DNA of 7,093 nucleotides from an uncultured Clostridia bacterium (GTDB taxonomy: Bacteria > Bacillota > Clostridia > Oscillospirales > Ruminococcaceae). The notes under the pieces are model-generated. The model had not been told where the DNA came from. It searched no databases and saw only the letters and a list, made by a program, of their open reading frames with translations. The DNA lies in the NCBI GenBank assembly GCA_937893735.1, contig CALBGD010000353.1, positions 1-7,093 on the forward strand, written 5' to 3'. Made by a program: the position numbers and the translations under genes. Shown in pieces: positions 1 through 6,071 of this stretch (within the stretch, counting starts at the first letter, position 1; every line of letters begins with the position of its first letter).

Positions 1-127
1 TGTTCGTCAGGCTCTTGGCAAAAAGCCTCTTGCCGAGTTCGAAAAATGGGCACAGAAGATGGGCTTCCTCGAGGAAGACGGTCTTACCCTTGGACCGAAC
101 GCCGGTGACGCTTCCGTACTTTTCTAA
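1..127 (+). CDS. eutB: Ethanolamine ammonia-lyase large subunit EutB, C-terminal end only
   Basis: Partial gene: only the last 41 codons are inside the window, read from base 2 and ending with TAA at 125-127. The visible tail contains KWAQKMGFLEEDGLTL and ends NAGDASVLF. This resembles the end of enterobacterial EutB, which as I recall it finishes with a similar GDPSSLF-type sequence. EutB is the catalytic large subunit of the adenosylcobalamin-dependent lyase that converts ethanolamine to acetaldehyde and ammonia. None of its barrel active-site residues can be seen here. The identification rests on the tail sequence and on the gene lying directly upstream of a clear eutC, the usual arrangement, with a 47-base gap. 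Confidence 0.88.
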   Translation, partial: VRQALGKKPLAEFEKWAQKMGFLEEDGLTLGPNAGDASVLF

Positions 128-157
128 TTTAATTAGTTAAGTGCTACTATATTTGAC

Positions 158-164
158 GGGAGGA
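158..164 (+). promoter_or_regulatory. Ribosome binding site of eutC
   Basis: GGGAGGA lies 10 bases before the ATG at 175 and supports that start over internal methionines. That start also keeps the N-terminal amphipathic helix typical of EutC. Confidence 0.7.
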
Positions 165-174
165 TATACAAATA

Positions 175-1065
175 ATGGTATCTGATGATAAACTTAAAGA
201 GATTATTGCTCAGGTAGTTGGTGAGATGATGAAAGACGCTCCCGCTGCAAAAGCTCCTAAGGCAGAAGCTTGCTGCAACGCTAACGTTGAAAATGTCAGC
301 GATGATGATCTCGAAGACCTTACCTCTTATGAGCTGAACGAGTGGTATCAGGTTCCGAACGCAAAGGACGAAGCCGAGTACAGAAGACTTAAACTCACTA
401 CTCCTGCACGTCTTGGCGTTTGGCACTGCGGTCCCCGCGAAATGACCAACACCATGCTCCGTTTCCGTGCTGACCACGCTGCTGCACAGGACGCTGTTTT
501 CAATGAGTTCCCGAAGGAATTCCTTGAAGAGCGCGGAATCCTTGAGCTCCAGTCTCGCTGCGACAGTAAGGATACTTACCTGACCAGACCTGACCTTGGC
601 AGACGTCTTAACGCTGAATCTGTTGAAAAGCTCAAGAACTTCTACAAAAAATCTCCTACCTGTGTTGTTTTCGCTGCTGACGGTCTTTCTGGCACTGCAA
701 TCGAAGCAAACTATGACATTGTTATCCCTGCACTCATGAACGGCCTTAAAGCCCATGGCATTGATGTAGGCGAGCCTTTCTTCGTAAGATACGGTCGTGT
801 TGCGGTTCAGGACGAAGTTTCTGAAATCACTGGATGCGACGTATGTGTATGCCTTATCGGTGAGAGACCTGGTCTTGCAACTGCAAAGTCCATGTCCGCA
901 TACATCACTTACAAGGGAACCATTGGTATGTCCGAAGCAAGACGTACTGTTGTTTCCAACATTCACAACGCCGGTACTCCTGCTGCTGAAGCTGGTGCAC
1001 ATATCGCTGATATCGTTGACATCATGCTCAAAGAAAAAGCTTCCGGTACCGACCTCAAGCTCTGA
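175..1065 (+). CDS. eutC: Ethanolamine ammonia-lyase small subunit EutC
   Basis: 296 residues, about the length of E. coli EutC. With EutB it forms the adenosylcobalamin-dependent lyase that converts ethanolamine to acetaldehyde and NH3 in the microcompartment lumen; EutC contributes to the cobalamin pocket. Residues 5-20 (DKLKEIIAQVVGEMMK) form an amphipathic helix followed by an Ala/Lys/Pro-rich linker (about 22-45). This is the layout of the N-terminal targeting segment described for EutC. The conserved core follows: TRPDLGRRL (137-145), the signature GERPGLATAKSMSAY (229-243), and a C-terminal block RRTVVSNIHNAGTPAAEAG (256-274), all typical of the family. The gene sits 47 bases after eutB with a good ribosome site, consistent with one transcript. 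No key region appears to be missing. Identity is secure; the targeting role of the N-terminus is inferred from the family. Confidence 0.97.
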   Translation: MVSDDKLKEIIAQVVGEMMKDAPAAKAPKAEACCNANVENVSDDDLEDLTSYELNEWYQVPNAKDEAEYRRLKLTTPARLGVWHCGPREMTNTMLRFRADHAAAQDAVFNEFPKEFLEERGILELQSRCDSKDTYLTRPDLGRRLNAESVEKLKNFYKKSPTCVVFAADGLSGTAIEANYDIVIPALMNGLKAHGIDVGEPFFVRYGRVAVQDEVSEITGCDVCVCLIGERPGLATAKSMSAYITYKGTIGMSEARRTVVSNIHNAGTPAAEAGAHIADIVDIMLKEKASGTDLKL

Positions 1066-1092
1066 TATTTTTTATCAACTACTAATTGCTTG

Positions 1093-1117
1093 AAAATTGC
1101 TTAATAAAGCAAATTTT
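1093..1117 (+). other. AT-rich imperfect hairpin in the eutC-eutL gap
   Basis: AAAATTGCTT (1093-1102) can pair with AAGC plus AATTTT (1107-1110 and 1112-1117) around an AATA loop, with one bulged A at 1111. It lies 17 bases before the eutL ribosome site. No U-tract follows, so a simple intrinsic terminator is unlikely. An mRNA processing or stability element is possible. AATTGCTT also occurs as a direct repeat at 1084-1091 and 1095-1102. AT-rich spacers can form such stems by chance. Confidence 0.4.
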
Positions 1118-1133
1118 ATCTACCTTAAATTTT

Positions 1134-1142
1134 AAAGGAGGT
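1134..1142 (+). promoter_or_regulatory. Ribosome binding site of eutL, supports a GTG start
   Basis: AAAGGAGGT, a near-perfect match to the anti-Shine-Dalgarno, is placed 7 bases before GTG at 1150. It decides the start in favour of GTG. Confidence 0.8.
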
Positions 1143-1149
1143 ACATATC

Positions 1150-1803
1150 GTGAAATACGATGAACTTAGAACTACTGTACTGATGATCAAGGTTATCCCG
1201 AGCGTAAGCCCTGACCTCCAGAAACAATGGAACATGCCCGAAGGCCACAGATCCGTTGGCTTCTTCTCCACCGACTGCGATGATGTTGGTTACACCTGCG
1301 TTGACGAAGCAACCAAAAAGGCTGACGTTAAAGTTGTTCTTGCAAAATCCATGTACGGCGGCGCTGGCTGCGCACAGCAGAAATATGCTGGTGAATTCAT
1401 CGGCATGCTCTCCGGCCCGAACCCTGCAGAAGTAAAAGCTGGTCTTGCTGCTGCTTTCGATCTTCTTAACGCTGACGCTACCTTCTATTCTGCAAACGAT
1501 GATGACTCCGTTGCATACTATGCATACACCATCTCCAGAACCGGTTCTTACCTTTCTGAGTGCGGTGGTATTCCTGAAGGCACCCCGATCGCATACCTCA
1601 TCGCTCCGCCCGTTGAAGCACAGTATGGTATGGATGCTGCCCTCAAAGCTGCTGACGTAAGAATGTGCGCATACTTCGAGCCTCCGTCTGAGACTAACTT
1701 CTCCGGTGGTTACCTCACTGGTACTCAGTCTGCCTGCAAAGCCGCTTGCGACGCTTTTGCTGACGCTGTTGTATTCTGCGTAGAGAATCCTCTCAAATAC
1801 TGA
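1150..1803 (+). CDS. eutL: Microcompartment shell protein EutL (tandem BMC domains)
   Basis: 217 residues from a GTG start, matching the roughly 219 residues of E. coli EutL. EutL is a trimeric pseudo-hexamer with two circularly permuted BMC domains per chain, forming a shell tile with a gateable central pore. The first domain spans about 1-110, with acidic residues in TDCDDVGYTCVDEATKKADV (41-60), the stretch that in enterobacterial EutL includes pore-region residues reported to bind ethanolamine. The second domain spans about 115-217, with RTGSYLSECGGI (130-141), APPVEAQYGMDAALKAADV (152-170) and GYLTGTQSACKAACDAFADAV (187-207, highly conserved). It lies 84 bases after eutC, and the downstream gap contains a stem-loop. 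The cysteine content (eight Cys, including several in the second domain) is rather high. Identity is secure; shell transport properties are inferred from the family. Confidence 0.96.
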   Translation: MKYDELRTTVLMIKVIPSVSPDLQKQWNMPEGHRSVGFFSTDCDDVGYTCVDEATKKADVKVVLAKSMYGGAGCAQQKYAGEFIGMLSGPNPAEVKAGLAAAFDLLNADATFYSANDDDSVAYYAYTISRTGSYLSECGGIPEGTPIAYLIAPPVEAQYGMDAALKAADVRMCAYFEPPSETNFSGGYLTGTQSACKAACDAFADAVVFCVENPLKY

Positions 1804-1815
1804 TTACCTTCTTAG

Positions 1816-1848
1816 ATCTTAAACGATATACTCATTATATCTTAAGAT
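1816..1848 (+). other. Long bulged hairpin between eutL and the tailed shell gene
   Basis: ATCTTAA (1816-1822), a 2-base bulge AC, and GATATA (1825-1830) pair with TATATC (1836-1841) and TTAAGAT (1842-1848) around a CTCAT loop. That gives 13 base pairs in all. The stem ends 4 bases before the Shine-Dalgarno AGGAGGTGA (1853-1861). There is no U-run, so it is not a classical terminator. A role in mRNA processing, in protecting the 3' end of the upstream message, or in translational control of the next gene is inference. Confidence 0.55.
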
Positions 1849-1867
1849 AAACAGGAGGTGACGGATT

Positions 1868-2485
1868 ATGAGTACTGGCGCACTGGGAATGCTGGAAACT
1901 TATGGTCTGATCGCCGCTATCGAAGGTCTGGATGCATCCGTAAAGGCTGCAAACGTGACTCTTTGTGGTTTTAAATATGTATCCGGAGGACTTGTGACCT
2001 TCTTTGTAACCGGCGATGTCGGCGCAACGAAGGCTGCTATTGCCGCCGGCGAAATAGCCGCATCAAAAGTTGGCAAGGTCATATCTTCCCATGTTATCCC
2101 AAGGCCCGCGGAGAGCACTACTATTATTGCTTCTCCCACCGAAAAGCCTGCTGGTCGTCGCCGTGGAACAGGTATCCACAAGCGCGACTTCCCGGCAAAG
2201 GCTCCTGTGAAGTCGGAACCGCTTGAAAAGGCTGAAAAAGAATCCGTCCCTGAAATTGCACCTGAAAAAGTTGAAAATGTCGAACCTGTAATCGTTGCAG
2301 AGCCCATAGAAGCCAAAAAGGAATCCACAGGCTATGCAGAGGAATATCTCAGAGAGCTGAAAACAACTGCTCTGAGAAAAATAGCTCGCGATATTCCCAA
2401 CATCGGCCTTTCTAAGGTCGAAATCAGAGATGCCAAGAAGGAACCGCTCGTAGAGGCGATTCTGAAAGCACAGAATAATAACTAA
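1868..2485 (+). CDS. BMC-domain shell protein with basic/Pro-Glu linker and C-terminal Rho_N/SAP-like domain
   Basis: 205 residues. Residues 4-85 form a single BMC domain of the EutM/PduA hexamer type: [18 protein letters not shown], the conserved Lys in VKAANV, the pore motif VSGGL (38-42) and HVIPRP (75-80). Most such shell proteins end near residue 95. Here a linker of about 65 residues follows. It begins basic ([11 protein letters not shown], 96-106) and becomes rich in Glu, Pro, Lys and Val. The C-terminal block (about 157-202) contains [27 protein letters not shown] and [11 protein letters not shown], a spacing of leucines, lysines and AIL resembling the Rho N-terminal (Rho_N/SAP-like) helix-loop-helix fold. 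Enterobacterial EutK also joins a BMC domain to a nucleic-acid-binding tail, but with a winged-helix fold, so this may be a functional counterpart. Start: ATG with AGGAGGTGA 6 bases upstream. Shell role is confident; nucleic-acid binding is a hypothesis. An eutK-position gene; I leave the symbol blank because the tail is not EutK-like. Confidence 0.9.
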   Translation: MSTGALGMLETYGLIAAIEGLDASVKAANVTLCGFKYVSGGLVTFFVTGDVGATKAAIAAGEIAASKVGKVISSHVIPRPAESTTIIASPTEKPAGRRRGTGIHKRDFPAKAPVKSEPLEKAEKESVPEIAPEKVENVEPVIVAEPIEAKKESTGYAEEYLRELKTTALRKIARDIPNIGLSKVEIRDAKKEPLVEAILKAQNNN

Positions 2486-2500
2486 AGGAGCAATAAAGCA

Positions 2501-3943
2501 ATGCTGCAAGATCGTGATTTGCTTTCTGTCCAGGAAGCTCGCGACATGGTTAGAAAGGCTCGCGTAGCCTTCGAAGCCGCGAAACTTCTTAGTCAGGAAC
2601 AGATTGATAAAATTGTTAAAGCTATGTCCGATGTTGCTTATGCTCATTCCAAAGAGCTTGCCAAAATGGCAGTGGAAGAAACCAGCATGGGCAAATACGA
2701 AGACAAGATTATCAAGAATCACCTCGCATCTAAATCCGTATACGAAGCAATTAAAGACATGAAAACTGTCGGTATTGTTCACGAGTATCCGGAAAAGAAG
2801 ATGTTTGAGGTTGCTGTGCCGGTGGGCGTAGTATGCGGTATCGTTCCGTGCACCAACCCTACCTCAACTACCATCTATAAGTCCATGATTTGCATGAAAT
2901 CTGGCAACCCTGTTGTATTTAGCCCTCATCCTTCTGCAAAGAACTGCATCGCTAAGACCTGCGAACTCATGTGCGAAGCAGCTGAGAAAGCGGGCGCACC
3001 TGCGAATATGTTCCAGTGCCTCCACACCCTCAGCATGGCTGGTACCCACGAGCTCATGACCAACTCCGGCGTCAATATGATTCTCGCCACCGGTGGTCCT
3101 GAAATGGTCAAAGCTGCATATTCTTCCGGTGTTCCCGCCCTTGGCGTTGGCGCCGGCAACGTTCCTGCATTCATCGATCACACTGCTGACGTAAAGCTTG
3201 CTGTAAAGAGAATCTTTGCTTCCAAGACTTTTGATAACGGCGTTATCTGCGCTTCCGAGCAGTCTATCGTTGCAGAGAACTGCATCAAAGATCAGGTTAT
3301 TGAAGCAGTTAAAAACGAAAAAGGCTACATCCTCAACGACGAAGAATACGCAAAACTCTGCAAGATCTTCACCAGACGCCCGGGCAGTGTAAACCCTGCT
3401 ATCGTTGGTCGTCCTGCAACCAAGATTGCTGCTATGGCTGGAATTGATGTTCCTGCTGACACCAGAGTTCTTTGCTATCCTGAAAAAGGCGTTGGCGACG
3501 AGTATCCTTTCTCCATCGAGAAACTTTCTCCTTGCCTTGCCCTCTATTTCGAGGAAGATTGGCGCGCTTGCTGCGATCGCTGCATCCAGCTGCTCCAGTT
3601 TGTCGGAATCGGTCACTCTCTTTCTATGCATACTAACGATGAAAACGTCATTCGTGAGTTTGCTCTTAAGAAACCCGTATCCCGTATTCTGGTCAACACC
3701 TCTTCTTCTCAGGGCGGCGTAGGTGCAACCACCAACCTCATGCCCGCGCTTACTCTTGGCTGCGGTGCTGTCGGCGGTTCTGCCACCAGCGACAACGTTT
3801 CTCCGCTTAACCTCATCAACCTCCGTCGTGTTGCTTACGGCGTAAGAGAGGCATGGGATCTTGCCGAGAAACCCGCTGAAGAGAACAATCTTGATGCTGA
3901 TGCTATCGCAAAGATGGTAATCGACGCTCTGAAAAAGCTTTAA
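2501..3943 (+). CDS. eutE: CoA-acylating acetaldehyde dehydrogenase EutE, with C-terminal encapsulation-type helix
   Basis: 480 residues of the aldehyde dehydrogenase superfamily, acetylating branch. It converts acetaldehyde, CoA and NAD+ to acetyl-CoA and NADH in the compartment lumen. Visible landmarks are PCTNPTSTTIYKSM (116-129, cofactor region), FAPHP-like FSPHPSAKN (140-148), ATGGPEMVKAAYSSG (196-210), GVGAGNVPAFID (215-226) and the catalytic cysteine C250 in FDNGVICASEQS. The N-terminus enters the ALDH helices directly (LLSVQEARDMVRKARVA) without the 20-residue targeting helix of E. coli EutE. Instead the C-terminus has a linker (EKPAEENNLD) followed by ADAIAKMVIDALKKL, an amphipathic helix like the C-terminal encapsulation peptides known on aldehyde dehydrogenases of other microcompartments. 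The core looks closer to the AdhE-like Firmicute type than to enterobacterial EutE. AAAGGAG (2484-2490) overlaps the upstream stop codon, suggesting translational coupling. Activity is confident; substrate is assigned from the operon. Confidence 0.95.
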   Translation: MLQDRDLLSVQEARDMVRKARVAFEAAKLLSQEQIDKIVKAMSDVAYAHSKELAKMAVEETSMGKYEDKIIKNHLASKSVYEAIKDMKTVGIVHEYPEKKMFEVAVPVGVVCGIVPCTNPTSTTIYKSMICMKSGNPVVFSPHPSAKNCIAKTCELMCEAAEKAGAPANMFQCLHTLSMAGTHELMTNSGVNMILATGGPEMVKAAYSSGVPALGVGAGNVPAFIDHTADVKLAVKRIFASKTFDNGVICASEQSIVAENCIKDQVIEAVKNEKGYILNDEEYAKLCKIFTRRPGSVNPAIVGRPATKIAAMAGIDVPADTRVLCYPEKGVGDEYPFSIEKLSPCLALYFEEDWRACCDRCIQLLQFVGIGHSLSMHTNDENVIREFALKKPVSRILVNTSSSQGGVGATTNLMPALTLGCGAVGGSATSDNVSPLNLINLRRVAYGVREAWDLAEKPAEENNLDADAIAKMVIDALKKL

Positions 3944-3974
3944 TCGCTTTTTCCATACTATAAAGTAGAACCAG

Positions 3975-3987
3975 GGGGCATGGCCCC
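3975..3987 (+). other. GC-rich hairpin before the first eutM
   Basis: GGGGC (3975-3979) pairs with GCCCC (3983-3987) around an ATG triloop. It ends 7 bases before the Shine-Dalgarno AAGGAGGT (3995-4002). It stands out by composition, being five G-C pairs in an AT-rich 67-base spacer. AATAATT follows, not a U-tract, so termination is unlikely. A 5'-stabilising or processing stem for the abundant shell message is plausible but unproven. Confidence 0.45.
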
Positions 3988-4010
3988 AATAATTAAGGAG
4001 GTACTACACA

Positions 4011-4298
4011 ATGACTGATAAACAAGCACTGGGCATGATCGAAACCAGAGGCCTTGTCGGCGCTATCGAAGCTGCTGATGCTATGGTTAAAGCTGCTAAC
4101 GTTACCCTTATCGGTAAAGTACACGTCGGCGGCGGACTTGTAACCGTTTTCGTACGCGGAGACGTTGGTGCAACTAAGGCTGCAACCGATGCTGGCGCTG
4201 CTGCTGCAGACCGCGTTGGCGAACTGAAGTCTGTTCACGTAATTCCGAGACCCCACGAGGAAGTTGAATACATCCTCCCGCATCTCGACAAAGAATAA
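4011..4298 (+). CDS. eutM: Microcompartment hexameric shell protein EutM, copy 1
   Basis: 95 residues, a single BMC domain close to E. coli Eut[21 protein letters not shown] (6-25), [10 protein letters not shown] (26-35), pore loop [11 protein letters not shown] (36-46), [15 protein letters not shown] (48-62) and [15 protein letters not shown] (76-90). EutM hexamers tile the flat facets of the shell, and the Gly-lined central pore is thought to pass small polar substrates. The pore motif GGG (40-42) matches E. coli EutM, while His38 in the pore-approach strand differs from copy 2. The ribosome site AAGGAGGT is near-perfect with 8-base spacing, consistent with the high expression shell proteins need. 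It lies directly upstream of a paralogue that matches it at 81 of 93 aligned residues. Family assignment is secure. Confidence 0.96.
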   Translation: MTDKQALGMIETRGLVGAIEAADAMVKAANVTLIGKVHVGGGLVTVFVRGDVGATKAATDAGAAAADRVGELKSVHVIPRPHEEVEYILPHLDKE

Positions 4299-4322
4299 TT
4301 TACCCTTTAAGGAGGAGACAAG

Positions 4323-4604
4323 ATGGCTGAGAAACAAGCACTTGGCATGATTGAGACCAAAGGTCTCGTCGGAGCTATTGAAGCAGCCGATGCTATGGTC
4401 AAAGCCGCTAACGTCACCCTCATTGGCAGAGTTATTGTTGGTGGCGCCCTCGTAACCGTGTTCGTTCGTGGAGACGTCGGCGCTACCAAAGCTGCTGTTG
4501 ATGCAGGTGCCGCTGCAGCAGACCGCGTTGGTGAGCTTATTTCTACTCACGTCATCCCCAGACCTCATGAAGAGGTCGAGTATATCCTCCCGTCCATCGA
4601 ATAA
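4323..4604 (+). CDS. eutM: Microcompartment hexameric shell protein EutM-like, copy 2
   Basis: 93 residues, a single BMC domain aligning gap-free with copy 1. Differences are at residues 2, 3, 13, 36, 38, 42, 59, 73, 75 and 91-93. Most lie in the pore strand or at the C-terminus: K36R, H38I, G42A, K73I, V75T. The pore motif is therefore VGGAL instead of VGGGL, and the polar or charged H38 and K73 become isoleucine, which should change pore lining or hexamer surface chemistry. The start ATG is preceded by AAGGAGGAG (4309-4317), 24 bases after the stop of copy 1. The conserved assembly residues (Lys27, Arg80) are kept, so it should form hexamers and possibly mixed tiles with copy 1. The role as a shell tile is confident; different permeability is inference. 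Confidence 0.95.
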   Translation: MAEKQALGMIETKGLVGAIEAADAMVKAANVTLIGRVIVGGALVTVFVRGDVGATKAAVDAGAAAADRVGELISTHVIPRPHEEVEYILPSIE

Positions 4605-4651
4605 TTCTGAAGAAGTTTAGAATTTTACAAAACTAAGATGGGGGTGATATT

Positions 4652-5422
4652 ATGAAGGTCATTACCGAGATGGTGCTCCGCAACGAGCTTAAAGGCGAAT
4701 GTCCTCCCGTGTACTATGTACCGAAGGATAAGCTCCTTTCTCCTGCTGCAAAGGAATACCTGAACCAGCTTAAAATCAAGGTTGAGTTCGGAGATCCGCC
4801 CGCAGCGCCCGCACCTGCAGCATCATCCAACAATAAAGCTTCCGCCATCGGCGATACTCCTGCCGGAGCAAAATATGTCGATGAACAAACCGGAGCTTTC
4901 TATGTTAAAAAGCCGGAATATATGTGCCAGCTTTTCGGTAATAGATTGGTTTATAAAAATCATCCAAGGATAGTTTTCCGCGGCAAGCTTGACAGCATGA
5001 GCGCCACCGTTGTTATGGTTCAGGCGGAAATTGCTGCTTCAAGCGGCCCCCAAAAGCTCATAGATGATCTCGGCGACATCAACAAGGTGCTCAATCAGAT
5101 TATGTACTGTGAGGTTATGGAGGAGGAAATGAGCGAAGTGAAGATTATTGGGCTTACTCCTGATGAGCTTCGCGCCCGTTCCCACAACCCGCAGAAATAC
5201 TTTAACATTAAGCAGATGCTGCTCCCCAACTATACTATGGGTGTGGACTACACCAAGCTTAATGTTCTCCGTGCGAAAGTACGTGAATTGGAGCTTGCTG
5301 CTCTCGACTGCTTTGTTGACGGTAAAAACGTTCAGCAGCCCGAGATCATCAGGACTCTCAACCGCCTTTCGAGTGCATTCCACATCATGATGTGCATGTA
5401 CTTGGCGGGTGAATATAAATAA
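4652..5422 (+). CDS. eutT: EutT-like cobalamin adenosyltransferase, form lacking the His/Cys metal motif
   Basis: 256 residues, close to the roughly 267 of E. coli EutT. It transfers adenosine from ATP to reduced cobalamin, giving the coenzyme for EutBC. The N-terminal part (1-46) has MKVITEMVLRNEL and VPKDKLLSPAAKEYLNQLKIKV, matching the EutT start (ITEAWLR, LTPSARELL, LRIKF). An Ala/Pro/Ser linker covers 49-66. The adenosyltransferase helical region follows: HPRIVFRGKLDSMSATVV (104-121), VQAEIAASSGP (123-133), GLTPDELRARSHNPQKYF (167-184), LNVLRAKVRELELAALDCF (203-221) and IIRTLNRLSSAFHIMM (232-247). The HX11CCXXC metal motif of Salmonella EutT is absent; only C92 stands near that place. 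This fits the metal-independent class described for Listeria and other Firmicutes. Start: ATG with GGGGGTGAT immediately upstream. Family assignment is good; metal independence is inferred. Confidence 0.9.
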   Translation: MKVITEMVLRNELKGECPPVYYVPKDKLLSPAAKEYLNQLKIKVEFGDPPAAPAPAASSNNKASAIGDTPAGAKYVDEQTGAFYVKKPEYMCQLFGNRLVYKNHPRIVFRGKLDSMSATVVMVQAEIAASSGPQKLIDDLGDINKVLNQIMYCEVMEEEMSEVKIIGLTPDELRARSHNPQKYFNIKQMLLPNYTMGVDYTKLNVLRAKVRELELAALDCFVDGKNVQQPEIIRTLNRLSSAFHIMMCMYLAGEYK

Positions 5423-5427
5423 TTTGT

Positions 5428-5435
5428 AGGAGGAG
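5428..5435 (+). promoter_or_regulatory. Ribosome binding site of the pduL-type gene
   Basis: AGGAGGAG lies 4 bases before ATG 5440, in a gap of only 17 bases after the eutT stop. The same AGGAGGAGACA block precedes the second eutM (from 4311), suggesting a standard initiation region in this operon. Confidence 0.65.
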
Positions 5436-5439
5436 ACAC

Positions 5440-6057
5440 ATGGCTGCAGAAAAAGTCGTAGAGGCAGTTGTTGACGAAATCAGAACTGCCGGACTTGTTC
5501 AGATAGAGGTCTCCGCCAGACACGTGCATCTGGACAAGGAAAGCGTAGAAGTTCTGTTCGGCGTAGGTCACAAGCTTACCCCGAAGAGAGAACTTAGCCA
5601 GCCCGGACAGTACCTCGAGGAAGAAAGAGTTGACGTTATCGGACCGAAAGGTTCCTTCAAAAACGTTGCAGTTCTTGGTCCCGAGAGAAAGCACGTTCAG
5701 GTTGAGGTCTCATTCAGCGATGCTTTTGCCCTTGGAATCAATCCGCCCATCAGACAGTCGGGCGACACCAAAGGTTCCGCAAGCGTAACTCTTGTCGGAC
5801 CTGCTGGTGAGATTACTATTGACGAAGGCGCGATCGTCGCACTCCGCCACGTTCACATGACTCCCGAAGATGCGGAAAGACTTGGTCTTGTCGATAATCA
5901 GGTAGTTTCTGTTGAAGCACTGACCGACAGAAAGCTCGTTTTCGAAGATACTGTTATCAGAGTTTCTCCGAATTTCCGCACTCGTATGCATGTTGACGTT
6001 GACGAAGCCGGCGCCGCACATATTGCAGGTTTTGCACTTGGCAAAATTATCAAATAA
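5440..6057 (+). CDS. pduL: PduL-type phosphate acetyltransferase (eutD position)
   Basis: 205 residues, the usual size for PduL. It converts acetyl-CoA and phosphate to acetyl phosphate and CoA, recycling CoA for EutE inside the shell and feeding ATP formation through acetate kinase. It belongs to the PduL family, unrelated to the Pta-type EutD of enterobacteria. Two beta-barrel halves are visible with metal-site histidines: IEVSARHVHL (22-31; H28, H30) and VALRHVHMTPEDAERLGL (133-150; H137, H139). Also seen are KRELSQPGQYLEEERVDVIGP (49-69), GPERKHVQVEV (80-90; probably including the active-site Arg and a Glu ligand), DAFALGINPPIRQSGD (94-109) and the last histidine in MHVDVDEAGAAHI (183-195). 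Family members often have DEANA or DEGNA at the last site; here it is DEAGA. Residues 1-18 (AAEKVVEAVVDEI) form an amphipathic helix like the PduL encapsulation peptide. The tight 17-base gap supports co-translation with eutT. Confidence 0.93.
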   Translation: MAAEKVVEAVVDEIRTAGLVQIEVSARHVHLDKESVEVLFGVGHKLTPKRELSQPGQYLEEERVDVIGPKGSFKNVAVLGPERKHVQVEVSFSDAFALGINPPIRQSGDTKGSASVTLVGPAGEITIDEGAIVALRHVHMTPEDAERLGLVDNQVVSVEALTDRKLVFEDTVIRVSPNFRTRMHVDVDEAGAAHIAGFALGKIIK

Positions 6058-6071
6058 GGATGTACTTATAA

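Larger units (their letters stand above)
4011..4604 (+). repeat. Tandem duplication of eutM-type shell genes
   Basis: The two genes at 4011-4298 and 4323-4604 encode proteins that align without gaps over 93 residues with 12 differences (about 87% identical by hand count). Their DNA differs at many third codon positions, so this is an established paralogue pair under protein-level constraint and not a recent copy. Confidence 0.9.

Noticed and set aside
124..136. Small palindrome CTAATTTAATTAG at the end of eutB
   Set aside because: Only five A/T-rich pairs, including the stop codon; expected by chance in this composition.
133..1002. Long minus-strand open frame opposite eutC
   Set aside because: Its translation is rich in Ser, Cys, Phe and Val without recognisable motifs, and it lies antisense to a well-matched eutC; it is a codon-bias shadow.
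797..1093. Plus-strand frame overlapping the end of eutC and running into the spacer
   Set aside because: Out of frame with eutC and shares its bases; composition (Leu/Ser/Pro-rich) looks like frame-shifted coding sequence.
1804..1867. EutV (ANTAR) antitermination target or cobalamin riboswitch
   Set aside because: The gap has one stem with a 5-base loop and no paired hexaloop hairpins or terminator, and at 64 bases it is too short for a cobalamin riboswitch.
2864..3631. Minus-strand 255-codon open frame opposite eutE
   Set aside because: No family resemblance, no ribosome site noted, and it fully overlaps the confident dehydrogenase gene.
3975..3987. GC hairpin as an intrinsic terminator after eutE
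   Set aside because: The stem is short and followed by AATAATT instead of a T-run, and the next gene follows closely with a strong ribosome site.
4605..4651. Possible AGTTT/AAACT stem in the gap before eutT
   Set aside because: Five weak pairs with a large loop; not distinguishable from chance.
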